Source: Tunturibacter empetritectus
GTDB taxonomy: Bacteria; Acidobacteriota; Terriglobia; Terriglobales; Acidobacteriaceae
NCBI RefSeq assembly: GCF_040358985.1
Contig: NZ_CP132932.1
Coordinates: 4,712,001 to 4,776,000, forward strand
DNA length: 64,000 bases
Direction: 5' to 3'
The position numbers and the translations under genes are program-made. The notes under the pieces were generated by a model, which worked only from the letters and a program-made list of their open reading frames with translations, ran no database searches and was not told the DNA's origin. The number at the start of each line of letters is the position of its first letter. Within the stretch, counting starts at the first letter, position 1. This document shows positions 34,515-44,601 of this stretch, in pieces.

Positions 34515-36965
34515 ATGCCGGGTAGTCTGAATATCAAAGACGGAGCTGACGCCAACGTGACTGCCCCAGCCGAAATCACGGCTTTGGTAGAGCATGTCAC
34601 TATTCCGGTCTTCGGGATGACCTGCGCGGCGTGTCAGTCCTTTCTTCAGCGGGAGCTTGCCGGCCAGGCTGGGGTGCGGGATGCGACGGTCAACCTGATG
34701 CTGCACAATGCGACGGTGACGTTCGATCCTGATGCGACTTCGACCTCTGCGCTGGTAGATGCGATTCGAAGCACAGGCTACGGCGCTGAGTTCCCTGCCG
34801 AACATCAGTCCGCCCTCGAAGAACAAGAGCAACACGACGAGGCGCAGCTGATGGAGTATCGGCAACTGCGACTAAAGGCTGTGACAAGCCTGATCGCCGG
34901 TGGAGTGGCTATGCTCCTGTCGATGCCGCTGATGACGCCACTGATGACGATTGGCGGCACGGGCGGGCTGGAGCGAATGAAAGATCCGCTGATGAGCTGG
35001 AGCACGCGGGTGATTGATCCATTGTTGCGCAGCGTGCTTCCCTGGATGTATCGGATGGATGCGGAAGTGATTCGCTGGTTTCTCTTTGCGCTTGCGACAT
35101 TCATTCTGGGATGGGCGGGGCGACGTTTTTACATCAAGGCATGGTCTGCGCTTCTGCATAGGACGGCGGATATGAATACGCTAGTGGCGCTTGGCACCGG
35201 CGCTGCGTATCTCTACTCGGCTGCAAGTACGATCGCACCCGGATTTTTTGTGGCGCGCGGCATCGCCCCCGATGTTTATTTTGAAGCTGCCATTCTGATC
35301 ATTGGATTGGTGCTGACTGGGAGTGCGCTGGAGAGCAGGGCGAAGGGACAGACGGCAAGCGCTCTGCGAAAGCTTGTGCAGCTTCAACCGAAGACTGCGA
35401 CCGTTCTGCGAGATGGTATCGAGAGCAGCGTACCGTTGGAGTCGATCCAGAGTGGCGACATTGTGCTGGTGCGGCCTGGCGAGCGAATCCCTACGGATGG
35501 AGAGGTGATCTCGGGCAGGAGTAGCGTAGACGAGTCGATGCTTACAGGCGAGTCATTGCCGATTGAAAAGACGGCTCGAGACAGGGTGATGGGGGGAACG
35601 CTGAACCAGCGGGGATCGCTGCAGTACCGGGCGACTAGCCTGGGGGCGGCCAGCACGTTGGCACAGATCGTGCGCCTCCTGCGTGAGGCCCAGGGATCTC
35701 GTGCTCCGATTCAACGGATCGCGGATCGTATCAGCGCGATATTTGTTCCTACTGTGCTGGCGATTGCTATCGTTACCTTCGCGGCGTGGCAGTTGTTCGC
35801 GCCGCACTCGGGCGTGATGCAGGCGTTTGCGGCTGCTGTCACCGTGTTGGTGATTGCCTGCCCCTGCGCGATGGGTTTGGCTGTTCCGACGGCGGTGATG
35901 GTGGCGACGGGACGAGGAGCCAACTATGGGATTCTGATCAAAGGTGGTGAGGCTCTTCAGCGATTAGAGAAGATCGATACGATCGTGCTGGACAAGACGG
36001 GGACCGTTACGGCGGGGCGTCCCGAGGTTACTGATTTTTTTCTCGCTGCAAGTGGTAACGATGTGGCTGGAACACAGAGCGGGAGTACCGCCGAGGATCA
36101 CGTCCTGCTCGCTACCGCAGCCTTGGAACGCGCCAGTGAACACCCACTTGCTGACGCCATCGTCCAATACGCCGCAGCGCGTGGTTTAAATCCACCTCAT
36201 GCTGAGGAGTTTGAATCGCTTCCCGGACTTGGCGTGGTGGGAGTCGTCGATAGGGAAACCGTATTGATCGGCAATACTGCATTGATGGAGAAGTACGGTG
36301 TCTTCGTTGAACCGATGGTTTCGACCTCCGAGCGAATGTCAGTGGAAGGAAAGACTCCGCTATGGATTGCGATCGAGGGCAGACTGGCCGCCGTTCTCGC
36401 GGTTGCAGATACGATCAAATCTAGCTCTTTCGACGCTGTTCGGAAGATGCACGACGAGGGGCTTCGCGTGGTGATGCTTACCGGCGATAACGAACGCACA
36501 GCTCTTGCCATTGCACAGAGGGTTGGCATCGATGAGGTGATTGCGGGCGTGCTCCCTGCGGGCAAGGTGGATGCCATCAAGGGTCTTCAAGCGGAACATC
36601 GCGTGGTCGCGATGGTGGGAGACGGGGTCAACGATGCTCCTGCGTTGGCACAGGCTGATGTGGGGCTTACGATGGCCAGTGGCGCGGATATCGCTATGGA
36701 AGCTGGCGATGTAACGCTGATGCGGAGCGATCTCACCGGCGTGGCTGCAGCGATAATCCTATCGCGGGCCACGATGCGCGTGATGCGGCAGAATTTGTTC
36801 TGGGCCTTCGTCTATAACGTGATCGGAATTCCAGTTGCGGCTGGTGCGCTCTATCCGGCGTTTGGTTTGCTGCTGAGCCCGGTGATAGCCAGCGCGGCAA
36901 TGGCGCTCAGTTCTTTCAGTGTGGTGACCAACAGCCTCCGATTGCGACGGTTGCGGCTCGAATAG
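34515..36965 (+). CDS. copA: Cu(I)-exporting P1B-1-type ATPase CopA
   Basis: Inner-membrane copper exporter, 816 residues. One N-terminal HMA domain with GMTCAAC (C37, C40). Eight predicted membrane segments; the metal pathway motif is ACPCAMG with C449-P450-C451. Phosphorylation site DKTGT at D493. ATP-binding SEHPLADAI, and hinge GDGVNDAPAL near the C-terminus. The CPC plus N/MxxS-type final helices place it in the Cu(I)/Ag(I) subgroup. It removes excess copper from the cytoplasm to the periplasm, from where the CusCBA-type pump 4 kb downstream would expel it. The TM1-TM2 region has an extended segment around MKDPLMSWSTRVIDPLLR. Confidence 0.95.
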   Translation: MPGSLNIKDGADANVTAPAEITALVEHVTIPVFGMTCAACQSFLQRELAGQAGVRDATVNLMLHNATVTFDPDATSTSALVDAIRSTGYGAEFPAEHQSALEEQEQHDEAQLMEYRQLRLKAVTSLIAGGVAMLLSMPLMTPLMTIGGTGGLERMKDPLMSWSTRVIDPLLRSVLPWMYRMDAEVIRWFLFALATFILGWAGRRFYIKAWSALLHRTADMNTLVALGTGAAYLYSAASTIAPGFFVARGIAPDVYFEAAILIIGLVLTGSALESRAKGQTASALRKLVQLQPKTATVLRDGIESSVPLESIQSGDIVLVRPGERIPTDGEVISGRSSVDESMLTGESLPIEKTARDRVMGGTLNQRGSLQYRATSLGAASTLAQIVRLLREAQGSRAPIQRIADRISAIFVPTVLAIAIVTFAAWQLFAPHSGVMQAFAAAVTVLVIACPCAMGLAVPTAVMVATGRGANYGILIKGGEALQRLEKIDTIVLDKTGTVTAGRPEVTDFFLAASGNDVAGTQSGSTAEDHVLLATAALERASEHPLADAIVQYAAARGLNPPHAEEFESLPGLGVVGVVDRETVLIGNTALMEKYGVFVEPMVSTSERMSVEGKTPLWIAIEGRLAAVLAVADTIKSSSFDAVRKMHDEGLRVVMLTGDNERTALAIAQRVGIDEVIAGVLPAGKVDAIKGLQAEHRVVAMVGDGVNDAPALAQADVGLTMASGADIAMEAGDVTLMRSDLTGVAAAIILSRATMRVMRQNLFWAFVYNVIGIPVAAGALYPAFGLLLSPVIASAAMALSSFSVVTNSLRLRRLRLE

Positions 36966-36972
36966 GGAAAAC

Positions 36973-37341
36973 ATGGCTACGAAAAAAACGGATCTTCAAT
37001 CTGAAAGCGCGATGACAGGTTCCTGCGCCTGTGAGATAGGCGAATCGGAACGCAAGGCTACCGGAGTCGATCCTGAGATAAAGGCCTCCAACCTGCGCCG
37101 TCTGCGGCGACTCGAAGGACAGATCCGAGGCTTGCAGCGTATGGTCGAGGACGATCGCTACTGCGCCGACATTCTGACCCAAGTGTCGTCTGTGCAGGAG
37201 GCGCTTCGTTCGGTGGCTCGTGCGCTAATGCGGAATCACCTCTCTCACTGCGCGACTCAGGCAATTCGCAGCGGATCGTTGGAGCAGAGGCAGGCGATGT
37301 ACGATGAGCTACTCGAACTCATCTATAAAAACGCGCGCTAA
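36973..37341 (+). CDS. csoR: Copper-sensing repressor CsoR
   Basis: DUF156/CsoR family, 122 residues, with a 30-40 residue N-terminal extension. The Cu(I) ligand triad of CsoR is present with correct spacing: C64, H89, C93 (x24, x3). The all-helical core LRRLRRLEGQIRGLQRMVEDDRYCADILTQ is typical. It is 7 bases after copA, so the operon is copZ-copA-csoR, and the palindrome upstream of copZ is its probable operator. Copper binding releases DNA. The N-terminal extension contains an extra CAC (C18, C20) of unknown meaning. Confidence 0.93.
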   Translation: MATKKTDLQSESAMTGSCACEIGESERKATGVDPEIKASNLRRLRRLEGQIRGLQRMVEDDRYCADILTQVSSVQEALRSVARALMRNHLSHCATQAIRSGSLEQRQAMYDELLELIYKNAR

Positions 37342-37516
37342 CGACGAATCGGACCATTAAAATCTTCCTTGATCTGATAGACTTAGTGCTGTCGTCGGGT
37401 TGGGCGTACTGGCCTTCGGAAGAGACCGTAACCGAACTCAAAGACAACGAATCAGGATTGGCAATGATTTATTTATGCCGTTCGAGTAAGATATAATCGT
37501 TGTCGAAGGCGAAATT

Positions 37517-37594
<78 letters not shown>

Positions 37595-37650
37595 TAAGCC
37601 AAAGAAATGAATGGTTTATGGCACAGTGACAATTCAAGTCTTACCGCGAG

Positions 37651-37678
37651 GGTGCTGAGAGTTTCCAGCACCTTTTTT
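37651..37678 (+). terminator. Rho-independent terminator after tRNA-Asp
   Basis: Stem GGTGCTG (37651-37657), loop AGAGTTTC, stem CAGCACC (37666-37672), then six T. A partial second copy of its left arm, GCGAGGGTGCTGA, occurs near 37708 without a matching right arm. Confidence 0.88.
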
Positions 37679-38125
37679 GCTGGCTTTAAGTAAGCGAGGT
37701 TCTCGTTGCGAGGGTGCTGAAAGCTTGGTTTTTGCCGACTTCAATTACCATCTCCATGACTTTGTTGTTGCATCCCCGTTTCGTCTCGGAGGTCGCTCGC
37801 GTGTAGACGTCGAGCGTGATCCGGAAACCGCTCAGGTTAGTTGTCAGAGAGTACCGGAAGCTGTGCCGTCCGATGACTTTCTTCAGAACTATCTCGTACG
37901 CGAATATCAGTGTCAGTGATAGAGGCATTCCCTTCACTGTCCATCATTCGGCTGTCCGGATTCTCATAAACAGGAATTCCAATCGACTGACATCCGATGC
38001 GCTGGAGCGAAGAAGAATTGAAAACGACTTGAACTCGGCGTCGTCGGTGCATCTGCGCGTGGCTGCCACGACGCCGGTATCGCCATTTGCTCGATTCATT
38101 GGGTAGACGTAGTCTAGTCACAGCG
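37679..38125. other. Intergenic stretch without supported gene
   Basis: About 450 bases between the tRNA-Asp terminator and the Cys-rich protein. Overlapping open frames of 80-96 codons exist on both strands, but none shows a ribosome-binding site, protein-like composition or recognised motif. Lower GC than the neighbouring genes. It separates the csoR operon from the efflux operon and probably includes the promoter of the latter. Confidence 0.6.
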
Positions 38126-38500
38126 ATGCGTATTGTCCGACAATTCGGTGTGTTGGTCCTGCTACTGATGTCGTGCTTGGCGCCGGCGATGGCCTGCATG
38201 GTTTCCAGCACGGAAATGAACACCGAAGAACGTGCCTGCTGCCGCATGATGAAGAACCAGTGTGGGCTGACGGACAATATGTCTGCGTCGCATGGCTGCT
38301 GCCAGAAGACTCCCCCGAGTGTTCATGAGAACGCGTTGGACACGAAAGCAGTGACCTTCCATCCAGTTGTGGCAGATGTAATCTGGTTGGCTGCTTTTGA
38401 GATGTTGAATAGGCCCGTAACGATCATTGAATGGGTCGAACATCCCGACTACTCGCCTCCGAAGCCCCCGCCTTCGACCATTTCCATTCTACGAATCTAG
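38126..38500 (+). CDS. Small exported Cys/Met-rich protein preceding the RND efflux genes
   Basis: 124 residues from ATG 38126 (the frame opens at 38087). Signal peptide: FGVLVLLLMSCLAPAMA. The mature N-terminal region is rich in potential metal ligands: CMVSSTEMN, ACCRMMKNQCG and HGCCQKT, that is six Cys, several Met and one His within 45 residues. The C-terminal half is hydrophobic then Pro-rich (YSPPKPPPS). It starts 98 bases before the TolC-type gene. A periplasmic Cu/Ag-binding role is inferred from composition and position; no family is recognised. Confidence 0.65.
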   Translation: MRIVRQFGVLVLLLMSCLAPAMACMVSSTEMNTEERACCRMMKNQCGLTDNMSASHGCCQKTPPSVHENALDTKAVTFHPVVADVIWLAAFEMLNRPVTIIEWVEHPDYSPPKPPPSTISILRI

Positions 38501-38597
38501 TCAGCTCCCCTCTCGCACTCTACTTTTGCCGAGCACGCACACCTGTTTGCGTGTTTTGGCGAATGCCTTGAACTGCATTTGAGATTGGAGCTTCCGT

Positions 38598-39857
38598 ATG
38601 AACGTGGTCTCTTTGACTGCCGCGCTCGTGCTGGCCACTGCATTTTCTGCCTCTGGGCAGACGCCGATGGCGAGTACACCCACATCCTTGTCCCAGCTTT
38701 TAGCTGAGGCCGGGGCAAACAACCCACAGATTTCCGCAGCCGATCACGGCGCACGAGCCGCGAGGCAAGTGGCGCCGCAGATGACTACGCTGCCTGATCC
38801 CAAATTGACCTACCAGCAGTTGAGTGTGGGTAGTCCGAAGCCGTTTGCCGGATACACCAACAGCGATTTTGCCTACATCGGCGTTGGCGCATCGCAGGAA
38901 CTGCCCTATCCCGGGAAGTTGCAAGCGCGCGGGGCAGTAGCCGAACGTGATGCCGATACAAAGGTGGCCGAAGTTGAAGTCACGAAAACCAACATTGCCG
39001 ATTCGGTGAAAGCCGACTATCTCCAACTGGCGTATCTGCAACAGACGCTCGGCATCCTGCGGCAAAACGAAGCCGTTCTCGACCAACTCATTCAGGATGC
39101 AACGGCCCACTATCAGGTTGGACAGGGGATTCAGCAGGATGTCCTGCAGGCGCAGATGAATCGAACAAAGATCGTGAAAGAGATAACGATGCACCATCAG
39201 CAAATGGGGCAGATACAGGCTCATCTCAAAGGACTGCTCAATCGAGATCAGGGATCGCCGGACATTGCTACGGAAGACTTGGTCGAGACTCCACTCAACC
39301 GCTCCTCCGACGAGCTGCTCGCGATGGTCAAGCAAAACAACCCTCAGATTCAGGTCGATGCGAGTTCCATTCGGAAGCAGGACGCGCAGTTGGCCTCCGC
39401 GAAGCGTGAAGGAAAGCCGGACTTTGAAGTTGGTTATATCTACCAAAACACCGACCGCAAGTATCGGGACTATTACATGTTCACCTTCGATGTGCGCTTC
39501 CCGCGCAAAACGCGGGTGAATGCGGAGATCGCAGAGGCCACGGAGAAGCGCTCAGAATCACAACAAACACTCAATGCACATCTGCAACAGCAACTCGCTG
39601 AAGTGAAGGGAGGGTATGTCAAAGCTACGAGCGATGCGGAGCTGCTAAAGGAATATCGGGAAGGTCTCATCCCACAATCAGATGCAGCGTACCGGGCCAC
39701 ACTAAACGCTTATGCGTTCAATCGTGAGCAATTCATTCACGTTCTCTCGTACTTCACCGACCTTCTGAGTCTGAGGCTCGAATACGCGCAGACCCTCGTG
39801 GATCACGAAGCTGCTTTGGCCCACCTCGAATCTCTAACAGGAGCGACACTGCGATGA
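38598..39857 (+). CDS. TolC-family outer-membrane efflux protein (CusC-type)
   Basis: Outer-membrane channel of 419 residues. Signal peptide VVSLTAALVLATAFSASG. Two outer membrane efflux repeats of long helices: LLAEAGANNPQISAADHGARAARQ with GASQELPYPGKLQARGAVAERDAD, and SSIRKQDAQLASAKREGKPDFEVG with VRFPRKTRVNAEIAEATEKR. It ends with the family-like LRLEYAQTLVDHEAALAHLESLTG. It forms the exit duct of a tripartite pump with the next two gene products; start of the adaptor overlaps its stop by 4 bases. Confidence 0.9.
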   Translation: MNVVSLTAALVLATAFSASGQTPMASTPTSLSQLLAEAGANNPQISAADHGARAARQVAPQMTTLPDPKLTYQQLSVGSPKPFAGYTNSDFAYIGVGASQELPYPGKLQARGAVAERDADTKVAEVEVTKTNIADSVKADYLQLAYLQQTLGILRQNEAVLDQLIQDATAHYQVGQGIQQDVLQAQMNRTKIVKEITMHHQQMGQIQAHLKGLLNRDQGSPDIATEDLVETPLNRSSDELLAMVKQNNPQIQVDASSIRKQDAQLASAKREGKPDFEVGYIYQNTDRKYRDYYMFTFDVRFPRKTRVNAEIAEATEKRSESQQTLNAHLQQQLAEVKGGYVKATSDAELLKEYREGLIPQSDAAYRATLNAYAFNREQFIHVLSYFTDLLSLRLEYAQTLVDHEAALAHLESLTGATLR

Positions 39858-41443
39858 ACAAATATGTCTTGAGAACGTCACTCGTCTGGATCGCCGTCCT
39901 CGCAGTTGTCGCTGGAGTTTGGGCATACCGTTTCCATCAGGCGAACCAGCCAGCAGCAATGAAGACGTCGATGTCCGGCGATATGCAGCCAGTAGCCTCT
40001 GGTCCGCCTGCTAGTGTGGATGATCCAAAGCCATCCATGCCAGATATGAAGATGGATGCTCAGCTTGTTCCAGTCCAACTCACACCCGAGAGGATGCAGA
40101 GTATCGGCGTGCAGACTGGCACAGTCGAATACAAACAATTGAGCGACGATATACGCACGACCGGCACGGTAGACATCGATGAGCGTCTGATCTCCTGTGT
40201 GCAGGTGCGCTTTCCCGGCTACATCCGCAAGGTGTTTGCCAATGCCACGTATCAATATGTGAGAAAAGGTGAGCCGCTCTTCACTATCTACAGCCCTGAC
40301 CTTGTGGCGACACAACAAGAGTATCTGCTGGCACGGCGGAACCAGAAGACCATGAGCGCAAGCACCATTGATGGTGTAGCTGATGGCGCGGCCACACTTT
40401 CGAGCGCGGCGGAGCAGCGGCTACAGCAGTGGGATATACCCGAAAGCGAGATCGCAAAGCTAAAAGAAACTGACAAACCGGTGACTGACCTCACCATCAA
40501 CTCTCCGGTTGAGGGATACATCACCGAACGAAATGCCCTGCCCAATATGTACGCCGAGCCTTCGACCAAACTCTATACCGTTGCCGATCTATCTCGCGTG
40601 TGGGTGTATGCCCAGGTTTTCCAGGACGACATAGGCCGCATAAGACCCAACAATACTGCGCAGATTACCGTCGATTCGTATCCGGGCCGCACCTTCTCCG
40701 GTCAGATCGAAGCGATTCTGCCGCAAGTGGATATGGCAACACGCACCGTTCGTGTGCGGCTAGCGATGACAAATCCGGGACTCAAACTGAAACCGGGTAT
40801 GTTCGTGAACGTCGATCTGAAAACAAACCTGGGACATCAACTAATTGTCCCTGCGTCGGCCGTCTTTCAATCCGGTACACGACAACTGATTTTCCTCAAT
40901 CACGGCAATGGCAGTCTTGAGCCAAAAGAGATCACAATTGGTCCCCGCGTTGGTGATGACTTTGTAGTCCTCAAGGGCCTGAAGGCACACGAATCCATCG
41001 TCACATCTGCCAGTTTCCTCATCGACTCAGAAAGCCAGCTACAGGCTGCGGCAGGTTCTTTCGTGCCACCCGCCCCGGGTGCCGGAGGAAATTTTTCAAC
41101 GGTGAATGCACCAGCTGCTGCACAAGCAAATATCGACTTCACCACCGATCCCAACCCGCCGCAAAAGGGCAGCAACGTCTTTCGAGTAAAACTCACAGGC
41201 GCAGATGGAAAACCTGCCACCAGAGCTGACGTTACAGTCACGTTCTATATGTCTGGTATGCCGGCGATGGGAATGGCGGCCATGAACACAACCACCAAGC
41301 TCATCGAAAAAGGCAATGGCATGTATCAAGGAAGCGGTTCTCTCGATTCCGGGGGGACATGGCAGGCGACCATCTCCGCTAAGAAAAATGGTCAGACAAT
41401 CGCAACCAAGCAACTGCGCGTAAACGCGACGGGAGGCATGTGA
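39854..41443 (+). CDS. RND efflux periplasmic adaptor (CusB-type) with C-terminal FixH/YtkA-like domain
   Basis: Membrane-fusion protein of 529 residues: N-terminal membrane anchor WIAVLAVVAGVWAY, then a Met-rich linker (KTSMSGDMQP, KPSMPDMKMD) like the metal-binding N-terminus of CusB, then lipoyl/barrel-sandwich and beta-barrel parts (VRFPGYIRKVFANATYQYVRKGEPLF, YITERNALPNMYAEPSTKLYTVADLSRVWVYAQVF, GMFVNVDLKTN). Residues about 415-529 form an added beta-sandwich (DFTTDPNPPQKGSNVFRVKL, VTVTFYMSGMPAMGMAAMN, GGTWQATISA), resembling FixH/YtkA domains and carrying a Met cluster suited to Cu/Ag. It joins the pump to the TolC-type channel. Confidence 0.9.
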   Translation: MNKYVLRTSLVWIAVLAVVAGVWAYRFHQANQPAAMKTSMSGDMQPVASGPPASVDDPKPSMPDMKMDAQLVPVQLTPERMQSIGVQTGTVEYKQLSDDIRTTGTVDIDERLISCVQVRFPGYIRKVFANATYQYVRKGEPLFTIYSPDLVATQQEYLLARRNQKTMSASTIDGVADGAATLSSAAEQRLQQWDIPESEIAKLKETDKPVTDLTINSPVEGYITERNALPNMYAEPSTKLYTVADLSRVWVYAQVFQDDIGRIRPNNTAQITVDSYPGRTFSGQIEAILPQVDMATRTVRVRLAMTNPGLKLKPGMFVNVDLKTNLGHQLIVPASAVFQSGTRQLIFLNHGNGSLEPKEITIGPRVGDDFVVLKGLKAHESIVTSASFLIDSESQLQAAAGSFVPPAPGAGGNFSTVNAPAAAQANIDFTTDPNPPQKGSNVFRVKLTGADGKPATRADVTVTFYMSGMPAMGMAAMNTTTKLIEKGNGMYQGSGSLDSGGTWQATISAKKNGQTIATKQLRVNATGGM

Positions 41444-44400
41444 TGCTTTCAAAAATCATTGATGCCTGTGCCCGCAATCGCTTTATTGTCTTCACGGGCG
41501 TGCTGCTGCTTACACTTGCTGGAATCTGGTCTTTACAGCATGTCCCGCTGGACGCACTGCCGGACATCTCCGATGTGCAGGTGATCGTTCATACGGGTTG
41601 GGCAGGCGAGCCGCCCGATGTCATTGAAGATCAGGTAACCTATCCCATCGTTACAAGCCTCCTGGCGGCCCCGCATGTCAAAGCTGTTCGCGCCCAGACC
41701 ATGCTTGGCGACTCCTACGTCTATGTCGTTTTTGAGGACGGCACGGACCTCTACTGGGCGCGCTCGCGTGTCATCGAATACCTGCAGCAGATCAGCGGGC
41801 GCTTGCCAGAGAACGTGCATCCTTCGATCGGCCCTGATGCGACGGGCGCAGGCTGGATCTATGAGTATGCCATCGTCGATAAGAGCGGCAAACACAGTCT
41901 GGCAGACCTGCGTAGTTTGCAGAACTGGCATCTGCGGTATGCGCTGGAGACTGTGCCCGGAGTTGCCGAGGTAGCCAGCATCGGTGGCTTCGTCAAGCAA
42001 TATCAGGTACAGCTCGACCCGAACAAGCTACTTGCTTATGGCATTCCGCTTTCTACAGTCATCGACAAAGTAAAGATGAGCACGAATGAAGTCGGCGGTC
42101 GCGTTCTTAACTTGAGCGGTGCCGACTACATGATCCGTGGTCTCGGCTATCTGCGCTCACTGGACGATCTCGCCACGGTTGCCGTCGGCAGCAAAAATGG
42201 GACCCCTATCCTGATACGCGATCTGGGAACGGTAACTTTCGGCCCGGATATCCGCGAAGGGGTTGCGGAGTGGCATGGAGATGGAGAAACCGTCGGCGGG
42301 ATCATCGTCATGCGCCAGGGCATGAACGCGCTCAACATCATCAACGGAGTGAAGCAGAAGCTGCGTGAGATAGCGCCCTCTCTGCCGCCCGGCGTCCAGA
42401 TCATGACGGGATACGATCGTTCCGATTTGATCAATGCGTCGATTAAAACGTTGCAACGCGATCTGCTCGAAGAAGCAGCCATTGTTAGCCTGGTCATCAT
42501 CATCTTCCTGTTTCATTTCCGTTCGGCGCTTATCGCCATCGTCGCCCTGCCTATCGCGGTGCTAATGTCTTTTATCCCGATGTATTGGCTGGGAGTGAGT
42601 TCAAACATCATGTCGCTGGGCGGCATCGCGTTGGCAGTTGGAGTGCTGGTCGATGCGTCCATTGTGATGGTCGAAAATGGCTATCGCCATCTGTCGGAAC
42701 GGCAGAAAAACGATGCCAACCCGGTATCGGAGCCAGAGCGGCAGAGCATTCTTATCAATTCGGCCAAGCAGATTGGTCCGGCACTCTTCTTTTCACTGAT
42801 TATCATCGTCGTTTCCTTCATGCCAGTCTTCCTGCTCGAAGCGCAAGAAGGACGCATGTTTCGTCCGCTGGCATGGACGAAGACTCTTGCAGTGGGTTCT
42901 TCCTCCATCCTTGCCATCACCCTTGTGCCGGTTCTGATGGTGATGCTGATTCGAGGGCGGCTCAAGCCGGAAAAGGCGAATCCGATCTCACGTGTTACGC
43001 AGGCGATCTACCTGCCTATCCTGAAATTCTGCCTGCGACACCGCTGGCTCACTATCGTGGTCAACCTCATCTTTCTGCTGATCACATTTCCACTCGCCTC
43101 ACGTCTGGGCAGCCAGTTCATGCCAGCTCTCTTTGAAGGCTCCATTCTCTACATGCCGACTGCTCTTCCCGGCATCTCCATCGAACAAGCTAAGGTGCTC
43201 TTGCAGCAGCAGGACCGCATTCTTCGCAGTTTCCCGGAAGTAGCCAGCGTATTCGGCGCTGTCGGTCGTTCGGACAGTGCAACTGACAATGCGCCGCTCG
43301 ATATGTATGACACCACGCTCATGTTCAAACCGCGAGAGCAATGGCCCGCTGGGATGACCTACGAAAAGCTCATTCAGCAGATGGATGAGAAGCTCCAGTT
43401 TCCTGGACTCTCAAACACCTGGACAAGTCCAGTCGAAAACCGCCTCGATATGGAATTGACCGGCATCAAGACGCCACTCGGCATGAAGGTGCAGGGGCCG
43501 AATGTAGATGGCATTCAGCAACTTGCCTCGCAACTTCAGACTGTTATCTCTGGGCTTCCGCAGGTTCGATCTGTCTTTGCTGAGAAGGTCGCGCAGGGTT
43601 TCTACGTCAATGTCGAAATCAAACGAGAAGAGGCAGCTCGTTACGGTCTGACGATCGCGGATGTGCAGACTGCTGTTTCATCTGGTATTGGAGGCCAGAA
43701 TATCGCAGAGAACATTGAGGGTCGAGAACGCTATCCCATCAACGTCCGCTATCAGCGCGACTTCCGCGACAATGTCGACAAGATGCGTGGCGTGCTAATC
43801 GGTACGCCATCCGGTGCGCAGATTCCGCTCGGCCAGGTAGCGAAGATTTCGTTCACGCGTGGCCCTGTCATGATTCGGGACGAAGACGGTGCGTTGACGG
43901 GATACATCTATATCGACCTCAAAAACTCCGACTATGGCGGCTTCGTCGCAGAGGCAAACAAACTCATTCACAGCAAACTCGCTTTGCCTGCAAACTACAC
44001 CTTTCAGTGGTCGGGGGAGTATGAACTCGAACTACGTGCGAAGCAGCGATTGCAACTGATCCTTCCGATCGTCTTCTTCGTGATCTTCCTATTGTTGTAC
44101 CTGGTCTTTCACTCGGTTGCCGAAGCGCTTGTTCTCATCTTCCCGACCATCTATGCGATGAGTGGAGGCTTGCTCCTGCAATGGCTTCTTCACTACAACT
44201 TTAGCGTCGCCGTGGCGGTCGGTTATATCGCGCTCTTTGGGATTGCGGTGGAAACCGGCGTAGTCATGGTGGTTTATCTCCATGAGGCACTCGAAAATAA
44301 GCTGCAATCTGGCAAGGCGTTGACGAATGCTGACATTGAAAACGCAGCGATTGAAGGTGCCGTCCATCGTCTGAGGCCAAAGCTCATGACAGTCTGCGCT

Positions 44401-44601
44401 GTACTCGCCAGCCTGGTTCCGATCCTTTGGGAATCTGGTATCGGCTCCGATGTGATGAAGCCGATTGCCGCGCCCATTGTGGGTGGCATGATCACTTCCA
44501 CCATCCACGTCCTGATTCTGGTGCCCGTCTTCTTCGTCATGATGAAGGAACGCGCATTGCGAAAGGGACATCTGCAGCTACGGAATTCAGGGAGCAGCTA
44601 G
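41440..44601 (+). CDS. Heavy-metal RND efflux pump (CusA/CzcA family)
   Basis: Inner-membrane proton-driven pump of 1053 residues, normal for HME-RND proteins. Features: N-terminal helix followed by VPLDALPDISDVQVIVHTGWAGEPPDVIEDQVTYPI, the transmembrane block RSALIAIVALPIAVLMSF...IMSLGGIALAVGVLVDASIVMVENGYRHL, a second periplasmic porter domain starting MPTALPGISIEQAK, and TM block EALVLIFPTIYAMSGG...LFGIAVETGVVMVVYLHEAL. With the Met-rich adaptor, Cys-rich neighbour and copA nearby, Cu(I)/Ag(I) is more likely than Zn/Co. It overlaps the adaptor by 4 bases; no regulator gene (cusRS) is adjacent. Confidence 0.93.
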   Translation: MMLSKIIDACARNRFIVFTGVLLLTLAGIWSLQHVPLDALPDISDVQVIVHTGWAGEPPDVIEDQVTYPIVTSLLAAPHVKAVRAQTMLGDSYVYVVFEDGTDLYWARSRVIEYLQQISGRLPENVHPSIGPDATGAGWIYEYAIVDKSGKHSLADLRSLQNWHLRYALETVPGVAEVASIGGFVKQYQVQLDPNKLLAYGIPLSTVIDKVKMSTNEVGGRVLNLSGADYMIRGLGYLRSLDDLATVAVGSKNGTPILIRDLGTVTFGPDIREGVAEWHGDGETVGGIIVMRQGMNALNIINGVKQKLREIAPSLPPGVQIMTGYDRSDLINASIKTLQRDLLEEAAIVSLVIIIFLFHFRSALIAIVALPIAVLMSFIPMYWLGVSSNIMSLGGIALAVGVLVDASIVMVENGYRHLSERQKNDANPVSEPERQSILINSAKQIGPALFFSLIIIVVSFMPVFLLEAQEGRMFRPLAWTKTLAVGSSSILAITLVPVLMVMLIRGRLKPEKANPISRVTQAIYLPILKFCLRHRWLTIVVNLIFLLITFPLASRLGSQFMPALFEGSILYMPTALPGISIEQAKVLLQQQDRILRSFPEVASVFGAVGRSDSATDNAPLDMYDTTLMFKPREQWPAGMTYEKLIQQMDEKLQFPGLSNTWTSPVENRLDMELTGIKTPLGMKVQGPNVDGIQQLASQLQTVISGLPQVRSVFAEKVAQGFYVNVEIKREEAARYGLTIADVQTAVSSGIGGQNIAENIEGRERYPINVRYQRDFRDNVDKMRGVLIGTPSGAQIPLGQVAKISFTRGPVMIRDEDGALTGYIYIDLKNSDYGGFVAEANKLIHSKLALPANYTFQWSGEYELELRAKQRLQLILPIVFFVIFLLLYLVFHSVAEALVLIFPTIYAMSGGLLLQWLLHYNFSVAVAVGYIALFGIAVETGVVMVVYLHEALENKLQSGKALTNADIENAAIEGAVHRLRPKLMTVCAVLASLVPILWESGIGSDVMKPIAAPIVGGMITSTIHVLILVPVFFVMMKERALRKGHLQLRNSGSS

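Noticed and set aside
37686..38106. Small overlapping open frames on both strands after tRNA-Asp
   Set aside because: No ribosome-binding site, motif or convincing composition; kept as noncoding.
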